This document shows, piece after piece, positions 41,007-49,779 of a stretch of 64,000 bases of DNA. The DNA lies in NCBI RefSeq assembly GCF_036014195.1, contig NZ_CP107918.1, positions 1,364,001 through 1,428,000 on the forward strand. Direction: 5' to 3'. Both the position numbers and the translations under genes were made by a program. Source of the stretch: Streptomyces sp. NBC_00442. GTDB taxonomy: Bacteria; Actinomycetota; Actinomycetes; Streptomycetales; Streptomycetaceae. Numbering within the stretch: the first letter of the stretch is position 1; every line of letters starts with the position of its first letter. The notes beneath the pieces were generated by a model. It had not been told where the DNA came from and did not search any database. It worked only from the letters and a program-made list of their open reading frames with translations.

Positions 41007-42796
41007 TAACTACCCTCGCGCCAGGCCCTCCAGAGCCGGGCATAGCGGCCGCCCAGGGCCACCAACTCCTCGTGTGTGCCCTGCTCGACGACCTGTCCCG
41101 CGTCAAGGACGGCGATCCGGTCGGCGGCCATCGCCTGGGTCAGCCGGTGGGCCACGAACAGGGTGGTGCGGCCCGCACAGGCGGCCTGGACGGCGCGTTC
41201 CAGTTCGGCGGCGCCCTCGCTGCCCGCCTCGGCCGTCGACTCGTCGAGCACCACCACCGGCGCCCTGCCCAGCACGAGCCGGGCCAGGGCGACATGGGCG
41301 ACCTTCATGCCGTCGAGCCGCTCACCGCCTTCGCCGACCGCCGTGTACAGCCCCTCGGGCAGCGCCTCGACCCACGCGTCGGCGCCCACCGTGCGCAGCG
41401 CGTCCATGAGTTCGGCATCGCTCGCCCCCGGTGCGGCCAGGCGCAGGTCGTCGGCGAGCGGGCCGGAGAACACGTGGGTCTCCTGGGTGAGGACGCTCAC
41501 CAGTGCCCGCGCGCCGACCTCGTCCAGATCCGCGAGATCGGTCGGCCCGATCCGCACCGAACCGGAGCCGGGCGTCTCGATGCCGGCGATGAGCGCGGCG
41601 AGGGTCGTCTTGCCGGCACCGGTCGCACCCACCAGGGCCAGTGACCCGCCGGCCGGGATCGTGAGGGCGACGTCCCGCAGGACCGGCTCGTCGGCCCCGG
41701 GGTAGGAGAACGTCAGCCCCCGCACCGTCACCGGGTACGACGCGCCGTCCCGCGGCGCCGCGTCCGCGTGGCCCACCAGGCGCTCCGCCGCCGGCTCGGT
41801 CAGCACCCCGACGAGCCGGGTCAGGCTCGCGCCCGACTTCTGCGCCTCGTCGAACGTGAACATGATCGCGCCGAGCGGCGTGAACAGACGGTGGAAGACC
41901 AGCGGCGCCGCCGACACGTCGCCGAGGCTCGCGGAACCGCTCTCCAGGAGGACGAAACCGACCACGAGGATCAGCACCAGGCCGATGAACTCCGCGCGGT
42001 TCTCCCGGCCGACGAACCGTCCGAAGAAACGGAACACCTCGATCCCGTGGTCCCGTACCCGCTTGGAGTCGTCGGCGACCTTCTCGCGGAACGTGCCCTC
42101 CAGGCGGTACGCCCGCACCGTGTCGATGCCGTTCAGACCGCTGATCAGCGCCTGCGCGCGATCGGCCTGGGCCAGCCGCTGCCTGCGGTAGAGCGGGGCC
42201 GAGCGCGGCAGGTACCAGCGCAGGGCCAGCGCGTACGCGGGCAGCGCGCAGGCTCCGGCGAGACCGAGCCGCCAGTCGAGGCCGAACATGCCGATCGTGG
42301 CGACGGCGACGAGGACGCCCGCGGAGAACACGGTGGGGACGGCCGAGCGGATGCCCTTGGACAGGACGGCCACATCGTCGCCCACCCGGGACAGCACATC
42401 GCCGCGGCCCACCTGTTCGACCCGGGCGACGGGCATCCCGAGCACGGCCCGCACGGCGCCTTCGCGCAGCTGGGCGAGGAGGTCGGCGCCGAGCCGCCCG
42501 ATCAGATAGGTGGACATGGCGGTGGCCGCCGCGCCGAGGAGCGCGGCGGCCACCATCACCACCCCGGTCGTGAGCAGGGCGGAGCGCGGTTCACCCGACA
42601 CCACCGCGTCGACCACCCGGGCCAGCAGCAGCACCGGAAGCATCTGGAGCGCCGCCCCGGCCACCGTGCTGAACACGGTGGCAGCCGACAGCCACGGCAT
42701 CGCGCGGCAGTTCGCCACCACCCAACGGGCCGCCTCGCGGCCGCCGGTGGTGCGCAGGGTGGTGGCCGGGGTGACGCTCGTTTCGGTGGCGCTCAC
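41006..42796 (-). CDS. cchG: ABC exporter half-transporter with intact Walker motifs
   Basis: A 596-residue fused membrane/ATPase exporter, six spans in residues 30-300. Walker A is GATGAGKTT (K396), Walker B is VVVLDES (D518, E519) and the switch is VAHRL (H550), all competent. The signature is not LSGGQ but LDGMK (494-498). This is the mirror image of CchI, so together they would have one working and one dead ATP site. The GTG at 42796 lies 2 bp after the cchF stop, so the genes are coupled. Role: export of the siderophore, inferred from cluster position. Confidence 0.9.
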   Translation of the reverse strand: MSATETSVTPATTLRTTGGREAARWVVANCRAMPWLSAATVFSTVAGAALQMLPVLLLARVVDAVVSGEPRSALLTTGVVMVAAALLGAAATAMSTYLIGRLGADLLAQLREGAVRAVLGMPVARVEQVGRGDVLSRVGDDVAVLSKGIRSAVPTVFSAGVLVAVATIGMFGLDWRLGLAGACALPAYALALRWYLPRSAPLYRRQRLAQADRAQALISGLNGIDTVRAYRLEGTFREKVADDSKRVRDHGIEVFRFFGRFVGRENRAEFIGLVLILVVGFVLLESGSASLGDVSAAPLVFHRLFTPLGAIMFTFDEAQKSGASLTRLVGVLTEPAAERLVGHADAAPRDGASYPVTVRGLTFSYPGADEPVLRDVALTIPAGGSLALVGATGAGKTTLAALIAGIETPGSGSVRIGPTDLADLDEVGARALVSVLTQETHVFSGPLADDLRLAAPGASDAELMDALRTVGADAWVEALPEGLYTAVGEGGERLDGMKVAHVALARLVLGRAPVVVLDESTAEAGSEGAAELERAVQAACAGRTTLFVAHRLTQAMAADRIAVLDAGQVVEQGTHEELVALGGRYARLWRAWREGS

Positions 42797-42798
42797 GC

Positions 42799-43854
42799 CT
42801 AGCCGACCGACGTGACGAGCTGGTCGATCGCGTACGGCAGGGAGAGCAGCGTGGCCTGCGACATCGCCGCGCCGGCCGCCGGGCCCTCGCTGTCCAGGAG
42901 GTAGGACACCTTGCCGGCCTTGGTGACCTTCAGGTTGGAGAAGAGCTTGTCCTTCTTCAGGGCGTCCGTGTCGGCCTTGTCGTTGATGGCGAAGACACGG
43001 TCCACGTCGACGAGGTCCATGCGCTCCGGGGAGAGCTGCGTGGAGAAGTTGGAGCCGGCGATCTTGTCGATCTCGGTCTGGCCCTTGAAGCCCATGCCGG
43101 TCAGGAGCTGGCCGCGTACGTCGGTGGTGGTGAACGGCGTGACCGAGTTCTTGTACCAGGACAGCGCGACGGCGGTCTGGTTGGCGAATTCGGGGTGCGC
43201 CTTCTTCACTCCGGCGAGCTTGTCCTGGATGCCCTCGACCATTCGCTTGCCCTCGTCGGCCTTGCCGAGCGCCTTCGCGATCTGGAGGGCGTTGTCCTGC
43301 CAGGGAGCGCTGAACGGCTCCTTCTCGGTCTTGGTGCGGCCGACCGTCGGGGCGATCTGCGACAGCTTGTCGTACGCCGCCTTGTCGATCTCGGAGTAGA
43401 CCGCGACGATCAGATCGGGGCGCAGGGCCGCGATCTTCTCGAAGTTGGGCCCGGCGTCACCGTTGTTCATGACGACCTCGGGCTTGGCGGCGCCCCACTT
43501 GTCCTTGACCCAGGGCCACTGCGTGTTGACGTCGGGGCTCCGGCCGGAGGGGTTGGGGTACTGGTCGACCATGCCGACGGGCTTGATGCCGAACGCGAGG
43601 ACTTCCTGGTCGTCGGTGTAGCCGACCGTCACGACCCGCTTGGGGGCCTTGTCGATCTTCGTGGACCCGAAGGCGTGCTCGACCGTGACCGGGAAGGCCC
43701 CCGAGGCGGCGGGGGTGTTGGCGGCGTCGCCCTTGTCCGAGTCCGACGCGTCGGAACCGCACCCCGCGAGAAGCCCGACGCCGAGGGCCGCGGCGGCCGC
43801 GGTCGCCGCCAGGCGCCGCCAGGGCTTCATACGTGTCGTTCGGTCGAGGAGCAT
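42799..43854 (-). CDS. cchF: ferri-siderophore-binding lipoprotein
   Basis: A 351-residue periplasmic-binding-protein family 2 (FecB/FepB) lipoprotein, lipobox LLAGC with cysteine 32. The mature domain has the expected order: VTVEHAFGSTKIDKAPKRVVTVGY, the iron-siderophore cleft and a C-terminal LLSLPYAIDQL. It would capture ferric coelichelin on the cell surface and deliver it to CchC-CchD-CchE. The start is the ATG at 43854 after AGGGATC. An iron box 74-92 bp upstream gives it a promoter separate from the permease genes. Confidence 0.95.
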   Translation of the reverse strand: MLLDRTTRMKPWRRLAATAAAAALGVGLLAGCGSDASDSDKGDAANTPAASGAFPVTVEHAFGSTKIDKAPKRVVTVGYTDDQEVLAFGIKPVGMVDQYPNPSGRSPDVNTQWPWVKDKWGAAKPEVVMNNGDAGPNFEKIAALRPDLIVAVYSEIDKAAYDKLSQIAPTVGRTKTEKEPFSAPWQDNALQIAKALGKADEGKRMVEGIQDKLAGVKKAHPEFANQTAVALSWYKNSVTPFTTTDVRGQLLTGMGFKGQTEIDKIAGSNFSTQLSPERMDLVDVDRVFAINDKADTDALKKDKLFSNLKVTKAGKVSYLLDSEGPAAGAAMSQATLLSLPYAIDQLVTSVG

Positions 43855-43927
43855 TGCGCGATCCCTTACTTTTCGTACGGTCCACTGCGGCCCCGCATGA
43901 GGGCAGGCAAACCTTAACCCATGTAAG

Positions 43928-43946
43928 TAAGGTTAGCCTAACCTGA
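43928..43946 (-). promoter_or_regulatory. iron box upstream of cchF
   Basis: On the minus strand TCAGGTTAGGCTAACCTTA matches 17 of 19 positions of the DmdR/IdeR consensus, including the full central AGGTTAGGCTAACCT. It lies between the cchE stop and the cchF start. This is the best box in the cluster. Confidence 0.9.
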
Positions 43947-43965
43947 GTTCAAGAAGGGGTGTGCG

Positions 43966-44811
43966 TCAGCCGCCCAGGCCCGGCACGTGGGTGCGGCCGA
44001 TGGGCACGATGAGCGGCCGCTCCCCCACCGGGTCGTCGACCACCCGGGCCCGCAGGCCGAACGCCTCGAAGAGCAGCTCGGAGGTCACCACCTCGCGCGG
44101 GTGGCCCTGCGCGAGGACCGAACCGGCCTTCATCACGATGAGGTTGTCGCTGTAGCGCGTCGCCAGGTTGAGGTCGTGCAGCACCATGACCACCGTGCAG
44201 CCCGACTCGTGCAGGTCGTCGACCAGGTCGAGTACGTCGATGGCGTGCGCGAGGTCCAGATAGGTGGTGGGCTCGTCGAGCAGCAGCAGGTCGGTGCCCT
44301 GAGCGAGCGTCATCGAGATCCAGGCGCGCTGGCGCTGCCCCCCGGAGAGCGAGTCGACGGGCCGGTCGGCCAGATCGGAGATCCCGGTGAGGGCCAGCGC
44401 GCGCTCGACGACGGACACGTCGTCCGAGGACCACTGGCGCAGCCAGCTCTGGTGCGGATGGCGGCCCCTGGCGACGAGGTCCGCCACGGTCAGGCCCTCG
44501 GGCGCCACCGGCGACTGCGGCAGCAGGCCGAGCCTCTTCGCCACCTCGCGGGTCTTGAGCCGGGCGATGTCCTCGCCGTCGAGGACGACGGAACCCGAGG
44601 TGGGCTTGAGCAACCGCGTCAACGTGCGCAACAGGGTTGATTTTCCGCACCCGTTGGGGCCGATGATCGTCGTCAGCACGCCCGACGGGATCGTCACGTC
44701 GAGGGCGTCGATGACGGTCCTGTCGCCGTACCCGACCGTGACGCCCCTGGCCGCGAGGCGCGGCACATCGGCGACCCCGGCCCCGGCCCCGGTCATGTAC
44801 TCAACGGCCAT
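43966..44811 (-). CDS. cchE: ferri-siderophore ABC transporter ATPase
   Basis: A 281-residue ATPase of the FecE/FepC type. Walker A is GPNGCGKST (51-59), the signature is [10 protein letters not shown], Walker B is [12 protein letters not shown] and the switch is VLHDLN, all intact. It powers import of the ferric siderophore through CchC/CchD. The start is the ATG at 44811 after GGGGGAG; a longer in-frame reading overlaps the cchD stop and the iron box. It sits 39 bp downstream of cchD, and that short gap itself contains an iron box. Confidence 0.94.
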   Translation of the reverse strand: MAVEYMTGAGAGVADVPRLAARGVTVGYGDRTVIDALDVTIPSGVLTTIIGPNGCGKSTLLRTLTRLLKPTSGSVVLDGEDIARLKTREVAKRLGLLPQSPVAPEGLTVADLVARGRHPHQSWLRQWSSDDVSVVERALALTGISDLADRPVDSLSGGQRQRAWISMTLAQGTDLLLLDEPTTYLDLAHAIDVLDLVDDLHESGCTVVMVLHDLNLATRYSDNLIVMKAGSVLAQGHPREVVTSELLFEAFGLRARVVDDPVGERPLIVPIGRTHVPGLGG

Positions 44812-44824
44812 GACTCCCCCTTTC

Positions 44825-44843
44825 TTAGGCTTGCCTAACCTTT
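44825..44843 (-). promoter_or_regulatory. iron box in the cchD-cchE gap
   Basis: On the minus strand AAAGGTTAGGCAAGCCTAA matches 15 of 19 iron-box positions. Its edge is 14 bp from the cchE start, so a bound repressor would overlap the ribosome site. It suggests an extra promoter for cchE inside the import operon. Confidence 0.7.
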
Positions 44844-44850
44844 CTACCAT

Positions 44851-45912
44851 CTAACGGCGATTCGCCCGCACCAGGAGGTAGATGAGGAACGGGCCGCCGA
44901 TCGCCGCGGTGACCACGCCGACGGGCAGGGTGACGGGCAGTGCCGTACGGGCCACGAGGTCCGAGCCGGTCAGCAGGATCGCACCCACTCCGGCGGAAGC
45001 GATCAGCGGCGGCGTCGGATGCCTCGTCAGACGCATCGCCACCTGCGGCGCGACCATCGCCACGAACGGCACGGGCCCCGCCGCGCTCACGGCGAACCCG
45101 GCGAGCAGGACCGCGCACAGCAGCAGGACCGCGCGGACCAGCGCGTGCCGGACGCCCAGGCCCGCGGCCACGTCGTCACCGAAGTGCAGCGGCTTGAACT
45201 GGAAGGCCACGCAGGCCACGACGACCACGACCGCGAGCGTGCCCCAGAGCGCCACCCACACGTCGCTCCACGACCGGTTGTCCAGCGAGCCGACCAGCCA
45301 CGCCTGCGCCCTGGCCACGTCCTTGATGTCGGCGGTGACGAGCAGCCAGGTCGTGATCGCCTGCATCACGGCGCTCACCGAGATGCCGATGAGGATGAGC
45401 CGGAAACCGTCGACACCGCGCCGCCACGCCAGGAAGTACACGAGCAGCCCGGTGGCGAGACCGCCCAGGAGCGCGGCCCCTGACAGGCCGACGGAGCCGA
45501 CGACGGCGGTCGCGGCCCCGCCCGACACCGTCACCAGGAACACCGCGACCGCGCCGGCGCCGCCGGTGATCCCGAGGATGTCCGGACTGGCCAGCGGGTT
45601 GCGGGCGATGGACTGGGTGAGCGCCCCCGAGACCCCGAGGGCGACGCCGACGACGAGGCCGGCCAGGGCCCGCGGCATGCGCAGTTCCATGATGACGAAG
45701 TGGTCGACCTGTGCACCGCCGCCGAAGAGCGAGGCGACCACCTTGGACAGCGGGAGGGGGAAGTCCCCCAGGGAGAGGGAGAGACAGAACAGGAAGAAGG
45801 CCGCCGCCGCCAGGAGCAGCGTGACCCCCACGACCCTGGGACGCCAGACGAACGACATCCCGCCGACCCGCACACCCGGCGCGACCGCCGGCTTCACCAC
45901 CGTCGTGTTCAT
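44851..45912 (-). CDS. cchD: ferri-siderophore ABC transporter permease
   Basis: A 353-residue FecCD-type permease with about nine to ten hydrophobic spans. Family landmarks include LRMPRALAGLVVGVALGVSG, then ARNPLASPDILGITGGA, and the coupling region GLGVRHALVR. The ATG at 45912 overlaps the cchC stop (ATGA), so translation is coupled. It forms the membrane channel with CchC. Confidence 0.95.
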   Translation of the reverse strand: MNTTVVKPAVAPGVRVGGMSFVWRPRVVGVTLLLAAAAFFLFCLSLSLGDFPLPLSKVVASLFGGGAQVDHFVIMELRMPRALAGLVVGVALGVSGALTQSIARNPLASPDILGITGGAGAVAVFLVTVSGGAATAVVGSVGLSGAALLGGLATGLLVYFLAWRRGVDGFRLILIGISVSAVMQAITTWLLVTADIKDVARAQAWLVGSLDNRSWSDVWVALWGTLAVVVVVACVAFQFKPLHFGDDVAAGLGVRHALVRAVLLLCAVLLAGFAVSAAGPVPFVAMVAPQVAMRLTRHPTPPLIASAGVGAILLTGSDLVARTALPVTLPVGVVTAAIGGPFLIYLLVRANRR

Positions 45913-46967
45913 GCGCTCTTGAACTTTCCCCGCCACACCAGGACCGCGAAGAAGGGGGCGCCGAGGAGGGCGACGAGGACGCCCGCGTCCAGCTCCCCCG
46001 GGCGCACCACGACGCGCCCCACGATGTCGCAGATCAGAAGGACGGCCGCGCCCAACAGGCCCGCGTACGGCACCAGCCAGCGGTAGTCGGGCCCCGCCAG
46101 GTACCGCGCCATGTGCGCCACCATCAGCCCGAGGAAGGCGATGGGACCGCACGCCGCCGTCGCCGCGCCCGCGAGCAGAGTGATGGCGACGATGCCGGCG
46201 GTCCGGATCATCGAGATGTTCACGCCGAGCCCGCGCGCCACGTCGTCCCCCAGGTTGAGCAGGTTGACGGACGGCAGGATCGCCAGGGCCAGGACGAGGC
46301 CGACCACGATGAAGGCGGTCATCGGCCAGATGACACGGAACGGGACACCGGCCACCGAGCCGGCGTTCCAGAACCGCAGGGCGTTCAGGGCCGCCTTGTC
46401 CGAGAGGGCGACCGCCGTCGTCATCGCCGCGAGGAACACCGTGACGCCCTGCCCCGCCAGGGCGAGGGTGAGCGGGTTTCCGGCGCCCCGGCCGATGCTG
46501 GACAGGCCGAACACGACGCCCCCGGCGAGCGCGGCACCGAGGAAGGCGAACCACAGGTACTGGAACGGGTCGCTGAGCCCGAAGACGGATATCGCCGTCA
46601 CGACGGCGAACGAGGCGCCGGTGTTCACGCCCAGCAGGCCGGTGTCGGCGATGGGGTTGCGGGTGAATCCCTGGATCAGCGCCCCGCCGACGCCGAGCGC
46701 GATGCCCGCGACGATCGCGAGGACGGTCCGGGGCACCCGCACGGTCTGCACGATGAGCCGGATGTCCGTCGCCCGCTGATCGTGGTCCCCGCCCGCGAAC
46801 AGGCCGTGCCACACCTCGCCCGGGGTCAGCGCCCGCGCGCCCACGGCGATGGAGAGGACCGAGGCGATCACGAGGACCGCGACGACGGCGGCGAGCCCCC
46901 CGATTCTCCGTTGCCGTGCCCCGTCGATCCGGGACCGCGCCGGTCGTTCCACTGCAGTCGTGCCCAT
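45909..46967 (-). CDS. cchC: ferri-siderophore ABC transporter permease
   Basis: A 352-residue FecCD-type permease, partner of CchD. Landmarks are VRVPRTVLAIVAGIALGVGGALIQ, then FTRNPIADTGLLGVNTGASF, and GLGVNISMIRTAGIVAI. About nine to ten spans are visible. The start is the ATG at 46967; the ribosome site is weak and the region upstream continues open, so a start up to about 15 codons earlier cannot be excluded. It follows cchB by 205 bp, with a hairpin in between. Confidence 0.93.
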   Translation of the reverse strand: MGTTAVERPARSRIDGARQRRIGGLAAVVAVLVIASVLSIAVGARALTPGEVWHGLFAGGDHDQRATDIRLIVQTVRVPRTVLAIVAGIALGVGGALIQGFTRNPIADTGLLGVNTGASFAVVTAISVFGLSDPFQYLWFAFLGAALAGGVVFGLSSIGRGAGNPLTLALAGQGVTVFLAAMTTAVALSDKAALNALRFWNAGSVAGVPFRVIWPMTAFIVVGLVLALAILPSVNLLNLGDDVARGLGVNISMIRTAGIVAITLLAGAATAACGPIAFLGLMVAHMARYLAGPDYRWLVPYAGLLGAAVLLICDIVGRVVVRPGELDAGVLVALLGAPFFAVLVWRGKFKSA

Positions 46968-47098
46968 GACGATCGAGGCTACCCGGGCGCGCACGGCGGA
47001 CGGCCGGGGCATCCGGCCCCCGCCGGAGGGCGGTTCACCTGCGGTGCGGCGCGTACCGGGGAGCACAGGCCTTTCCTTTCTCACGCGTGGCGCGGACG

Positions 47099-47153
47099 CG
47101 CCGCTGCCGCGCCCGGACGGAGCGAAGAACGTCCGACAGGCACGGCAGCGGCG
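47099..47153 (-). terminator. hairpin between cchB and cchC
   Basis: Arms CGCCGCTGCCG (47099-47109) and CGGCAGCGGCG (47143-47153) are perfectly complementary, and an inner hairpin GGACG/CGTCC lies inside. It may terminate cchB or attenuate read-through into the import genes. Confidence 0.55.
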
Positions 47154-47172
47154 GGGGGAACCGGGGCCTGTC

Positions 47173-48540
47173 CTAGCGGGCCGGCTGGCCCACGGCGCCG
47201 TCGGCCCGGTCGGCGACGGACCACGCCGCGCCGGCCACGCCGTCCGGGGCGCGGTCGAGGATCGAGTCGAGGATCTCGCCCACACGTATCGCGGTGTTGG
47301 ACAGCAGCGAGGAGGTGATGCCGTGGGTGTGCTCGGTACCGCCCTGCAGGTAGATGCCGCAGCGCAGTTCGGGGTCGGTCGCCACGCGGTAGTCGCGCTC
47401 CATGCGCACGCGTCCCTGCTCGTCACGGCGGCACAGCCCCGCGACGTCGCCGAGCAGAGCGAGCCCGTCCGCCTGGAGGTACCCGGTGGCGCAGACGACG
47501 ACGTCGGCGTCCACCACGCTCTCCTCGCCGGTCACCAGGGAGGTGACGGTGGCGCGCACCCCGTCGGGCGACTCCTCGACACCGGTCAGGCGCGAGACGT
47601 TCAGGAAGCGCAGCCGCTCCTCGCCCATCACCTTCTCCTGGTACGCCTGGCGGTACAGGTCGTCGATGAGGTCGATGTCCACCACGGAGTAGTTGGTGTT
47701 GCCGTGATAGTCCATCAGGCGCCGCTTGACGTCCTCCGGCGCCGTGAAGTACTCGTCCACGGCCTGCGGGTCGAAGATGCGGTTGGCGAAGCTGCTGTCG
47801 TCCGCCGGGCTGTAGCCGTAGCGGGAGAAGACCGCGCAGACCTCGGCCTCGGGGAAGCGGCGGTGGAGGTAGGCGACGTTCTCCGCGGCGCTCTGGCCGG
47901 CGCCGACGACGACGAAGCGCCGGGGCTCGGTGCCCTCCAGGGCGTCGACCTTCTTCAGGAGGTCCGAGTTGTGCCAGACGCGGTCGGTGCGCCCGATGCC
48001 CTCCGGCATGACGGGGCGGAGGCCGGTGCCGACGACGAGGTTGCGGGCGCGGTGCACGACGACCTCGTCGCCCGAGCGGGCCGTCACGTCGACGTACTCC
48101 ACCACGCCGTCGCGCAGGACGGGTTCGACGGAGACGACCCGGTGGCCGTAGGAGACCATGTCGTCGACCTTCGCCGCGGCCCACTCGAAGTAGTCGTGGA
48201 ACTCGACCCGGAGCGGGAAGAGGTTCTTGTGGTTGACGAAGTCGATCAGGCGCCCCTTGCTCTGGAGATAGCAGAGGAAGCTGTACTCGCTGGTGGGGTT
48301 CCGCAGCGTCACCAGGTCCTTCATGAACGACACCTGCATCGTCGCGTCGTCGATGAGCATGCCGCGGTGCCACCCGAAGTCCGGCTGCTGCTCGAAGAAG
48401 TGAGCGGTGACCGCCTCCTGCCTTCCGACGCGCGCGTTGTGCTCGCTCAGCGCGATCGCCATCGCCACGTTCGACGGGCCGAAACCGATGCCGATCAGAT
48501 CGTGGATCACCGGAGCGTCGCCAGGAAGAGCCTGTGACAT
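47173..48540 (-). CDS. cchB: L-ornithine N5-monooxygenase
   Basis: A 455-residue flavin N-hydroxylase (PvdA/SidA family). The FAD site is GIGFGPSNVAMAIAL (residues 17-31), the NADPH site is VVVGAGQSAAENVAYL, and the C-terminal ATGY motif is in VVCATGYLQADGL. The ornithine-pocket segment FMKDLVTLRNPTSEYSFLCY is conserved. It makes N5-hydroxyornithine, used directly by module 3 and, after formylation by CchA, by module 1 of CchH. It is divergent from cchA with two iron boxes between them. Confidence 0.97.
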   Translation of the reverse strand: MSQALPGDAPVIHDLIGIGFGPSNVAMAIALSEHNARVGRQEAVTAHFFEQQPDFGWHRGMLIDDATMQVSFMKDLVTLRNPTSEYSFLCYLQSKGRLIDFVNHKNLFPLRVEFHDYFEWAAAKVDDMVSYGHRVVSVEPVLRDGVVEYVDVTARSGDEVVVHRARNLVVGTGLRPVMPEGIGRTDRVWHNSDLLKKVDALEGTEPRRFVVVGAGQSAAENVAYLHRRFPEAEVCAVFSRYGYSPADDSSFANRIFDPQAVDEYFTAPEDVKRRLMDYHGNTNYSVVDIDLIDDLYRQAYQEKVMGEERLRFLNVSRLTGVEESPDGVRATVTSLVTGEESVVDADVVVCATGYLQADGLALLGDVAGLCRRDEQGRVRMERDYRVATDPELRCGIYLQGGTEHTHGITSSLLSNTAIRVGEILDSILDRAPDGVAGAAWSVADRADGAVGQPAR

Positions 48541-48640
48541 GTCACTCCCATTCGTGCGGGACAGCCGCCCGTGGGGCGTCGTGTCGGGGGTGGGGAAAAG
48601 GGGGAGTCCAGGCGCCCCGATGACCGGCAGCGAGTGGAAC

Positions 48641-48659
48641 TTAGGTGAGGCTAACCTGA
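48641..48659. promoter_or_regulatory. iron box, cchB side of the cchA/cchB promoter region
   Basis: TTAGGTGAGGCTAACCTGA matches 17 of 19 positions of the consensus. It lies 100 bp from the cchB start. Confidence 0.85.
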
Positions 48660-48744
48660 TTCAGGCCGTACTGTCGACCGGACAAAAGTGCAGATATGGA
48701 CCACCCCAGGGTCAATCGCCCCGGAATGAGGGGTCGTTGCACTG

Positions 48745-48763
48745 TTAGGTAAGGCTTGCTTTA
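48745..48763. promoter_or_regulatory. iron box, cchA side of the cchA/cchB promoter region
   Basis: TTAGGTAAGGCTTGCTTTA matches 14 of 19 positions of the consensus. It lies 38 bp upstream of the cchA start, where it would overlap the promoter. Confidence 0.7.
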
Positions 48764-48801
48764 CTTGCCTCTGATTGTTTCGCTCTCTGAGGAGGAACCC
48801 C

Positions 48802-49749
48802 ATGCGGGTCGTCATGTTCGGTTATCAGACCTGGGGCCATCGCACCCTGAAGGCGCTCCTGGACTCCGAGCACGACGTCGTGATGGTCGTGACGCACCCC
48901 AAGAGCGAGCACGCCTACGAGAAGATCTGGAGCGACTCGGTCGCCGAACTCGCCGAAGAACACGGCGTTCCGGTCGTCATCCGCAACCGGCCCGACGACG
49001 AGGAGCTGTTCCAGCTGCTCAAGGAGGCGGACCCGGACATCATCGTCGCCAACAACTGGCGCACCTGGATACCGCCCCGCATCTACACGCTGCCGAAGCA
49101 CGGCACCCTCAATGTGCACGACTCGCTGCTGCCCAAGTACGCCGGCTTCTCGCCGCTGATCTGGGCCGTCATCAACGGCGAGTCCGAAGTCGGCGTCACG
49201 GCGCACATGATGGACGAGGTGCTCGACGCCGGGGACATCGTGCGCCAGGAGGCCGTCGCCGTCGGTCCGCGGGACACCGCGACCGACCTCTTCCACAAGA
49301 CGGTCGACCTGATCGCCCCGGTCACCATCGGCGCGCTCGGCCTCATCGCCTCCGGGCAGACGGAGTTCACCCGGCAGGACCGCACACAGGCCAGCTTCTT
49401 CCACAAGCGGGCCGAGGAGGACATCCGGATCAACTGGGACTGGCCGGCCGAGGTCCTGGAGCGCCTGGTCCGCGCGCAGTCCGCGCCGTATCCGGCCGCG
49501 TTCACCTTCCACCGGGGCAAGCGCCTCGAAGTGCTCTCGGCGTTCGTGTCCGAGGGCCGGTACGGCGGCACCCCCGGGCGCGTCTTCTACCGCGAGGGCG
49601 ACGGCGTGGTGATCGTCGCCGGCGCCGACGCCCGCACGGGCCGCAACCACGGCCTGGCCATCACCCGGGTACGGACCGAGGACGGCCAGGAGCTGCCCGC
49701 CGCCGAGTACTTCACGTCGATGGGCGGCTACCTGACCGCACGCCCCTGA
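48802..49749 (+). CDS. cchA: hydroxyornithine formyltransferase
   Basis: A 315-residue protein of the methionyl-tRNA formyltransferase fold. The folate/catalytic block reads LNVHDSLLPKYAGFSPLIWA with the catalytic Asn and His, followed by GVTAHMMDEVLDAGDI with the Asp. A C-terminal FMT-like domain occupies the last 100 residues. The start is the ATG at 48802 after GAGGAGG. In coelichelin synthesis CchA N-formylates N5-hydroxyornithine using 10-formyl-THF. Its position divergent from cchB and the iron boxes support this role over a housekeeping Fmt. Confidence 0.95.
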   Translation: MRVVMFGYQTWGHRTLKALLDSEHDVVMVVTHPKSEHAYEKIWSDSVAELAEEHGVPVVIRNRPDDEELFQLLKEADPDIIVANNWRTWIPPRIYTLPKHGTLNVHDSLLPKYAGFSPLIWAVINGESEVGVTAHMMDEVLDAGDIVRQEAVAVGPRDTATDLFHKTVDLIAPVTIGALGLIASGQTEFTRQDRTQASFFHKRAEEDIRINWDWPAEVLERLVRAQSAPYPAAFTFHRGKRLEVLSAFVSEGRYGGTPGRVFYREGDGVVIVAGADARTGRNHGLAITRVRTEDGQELPAAEYFTSMGGYLTARP

Positions 49750-49779
49750 CGGCGCCGGCGCCCGGTCACGGCGGCCCGC

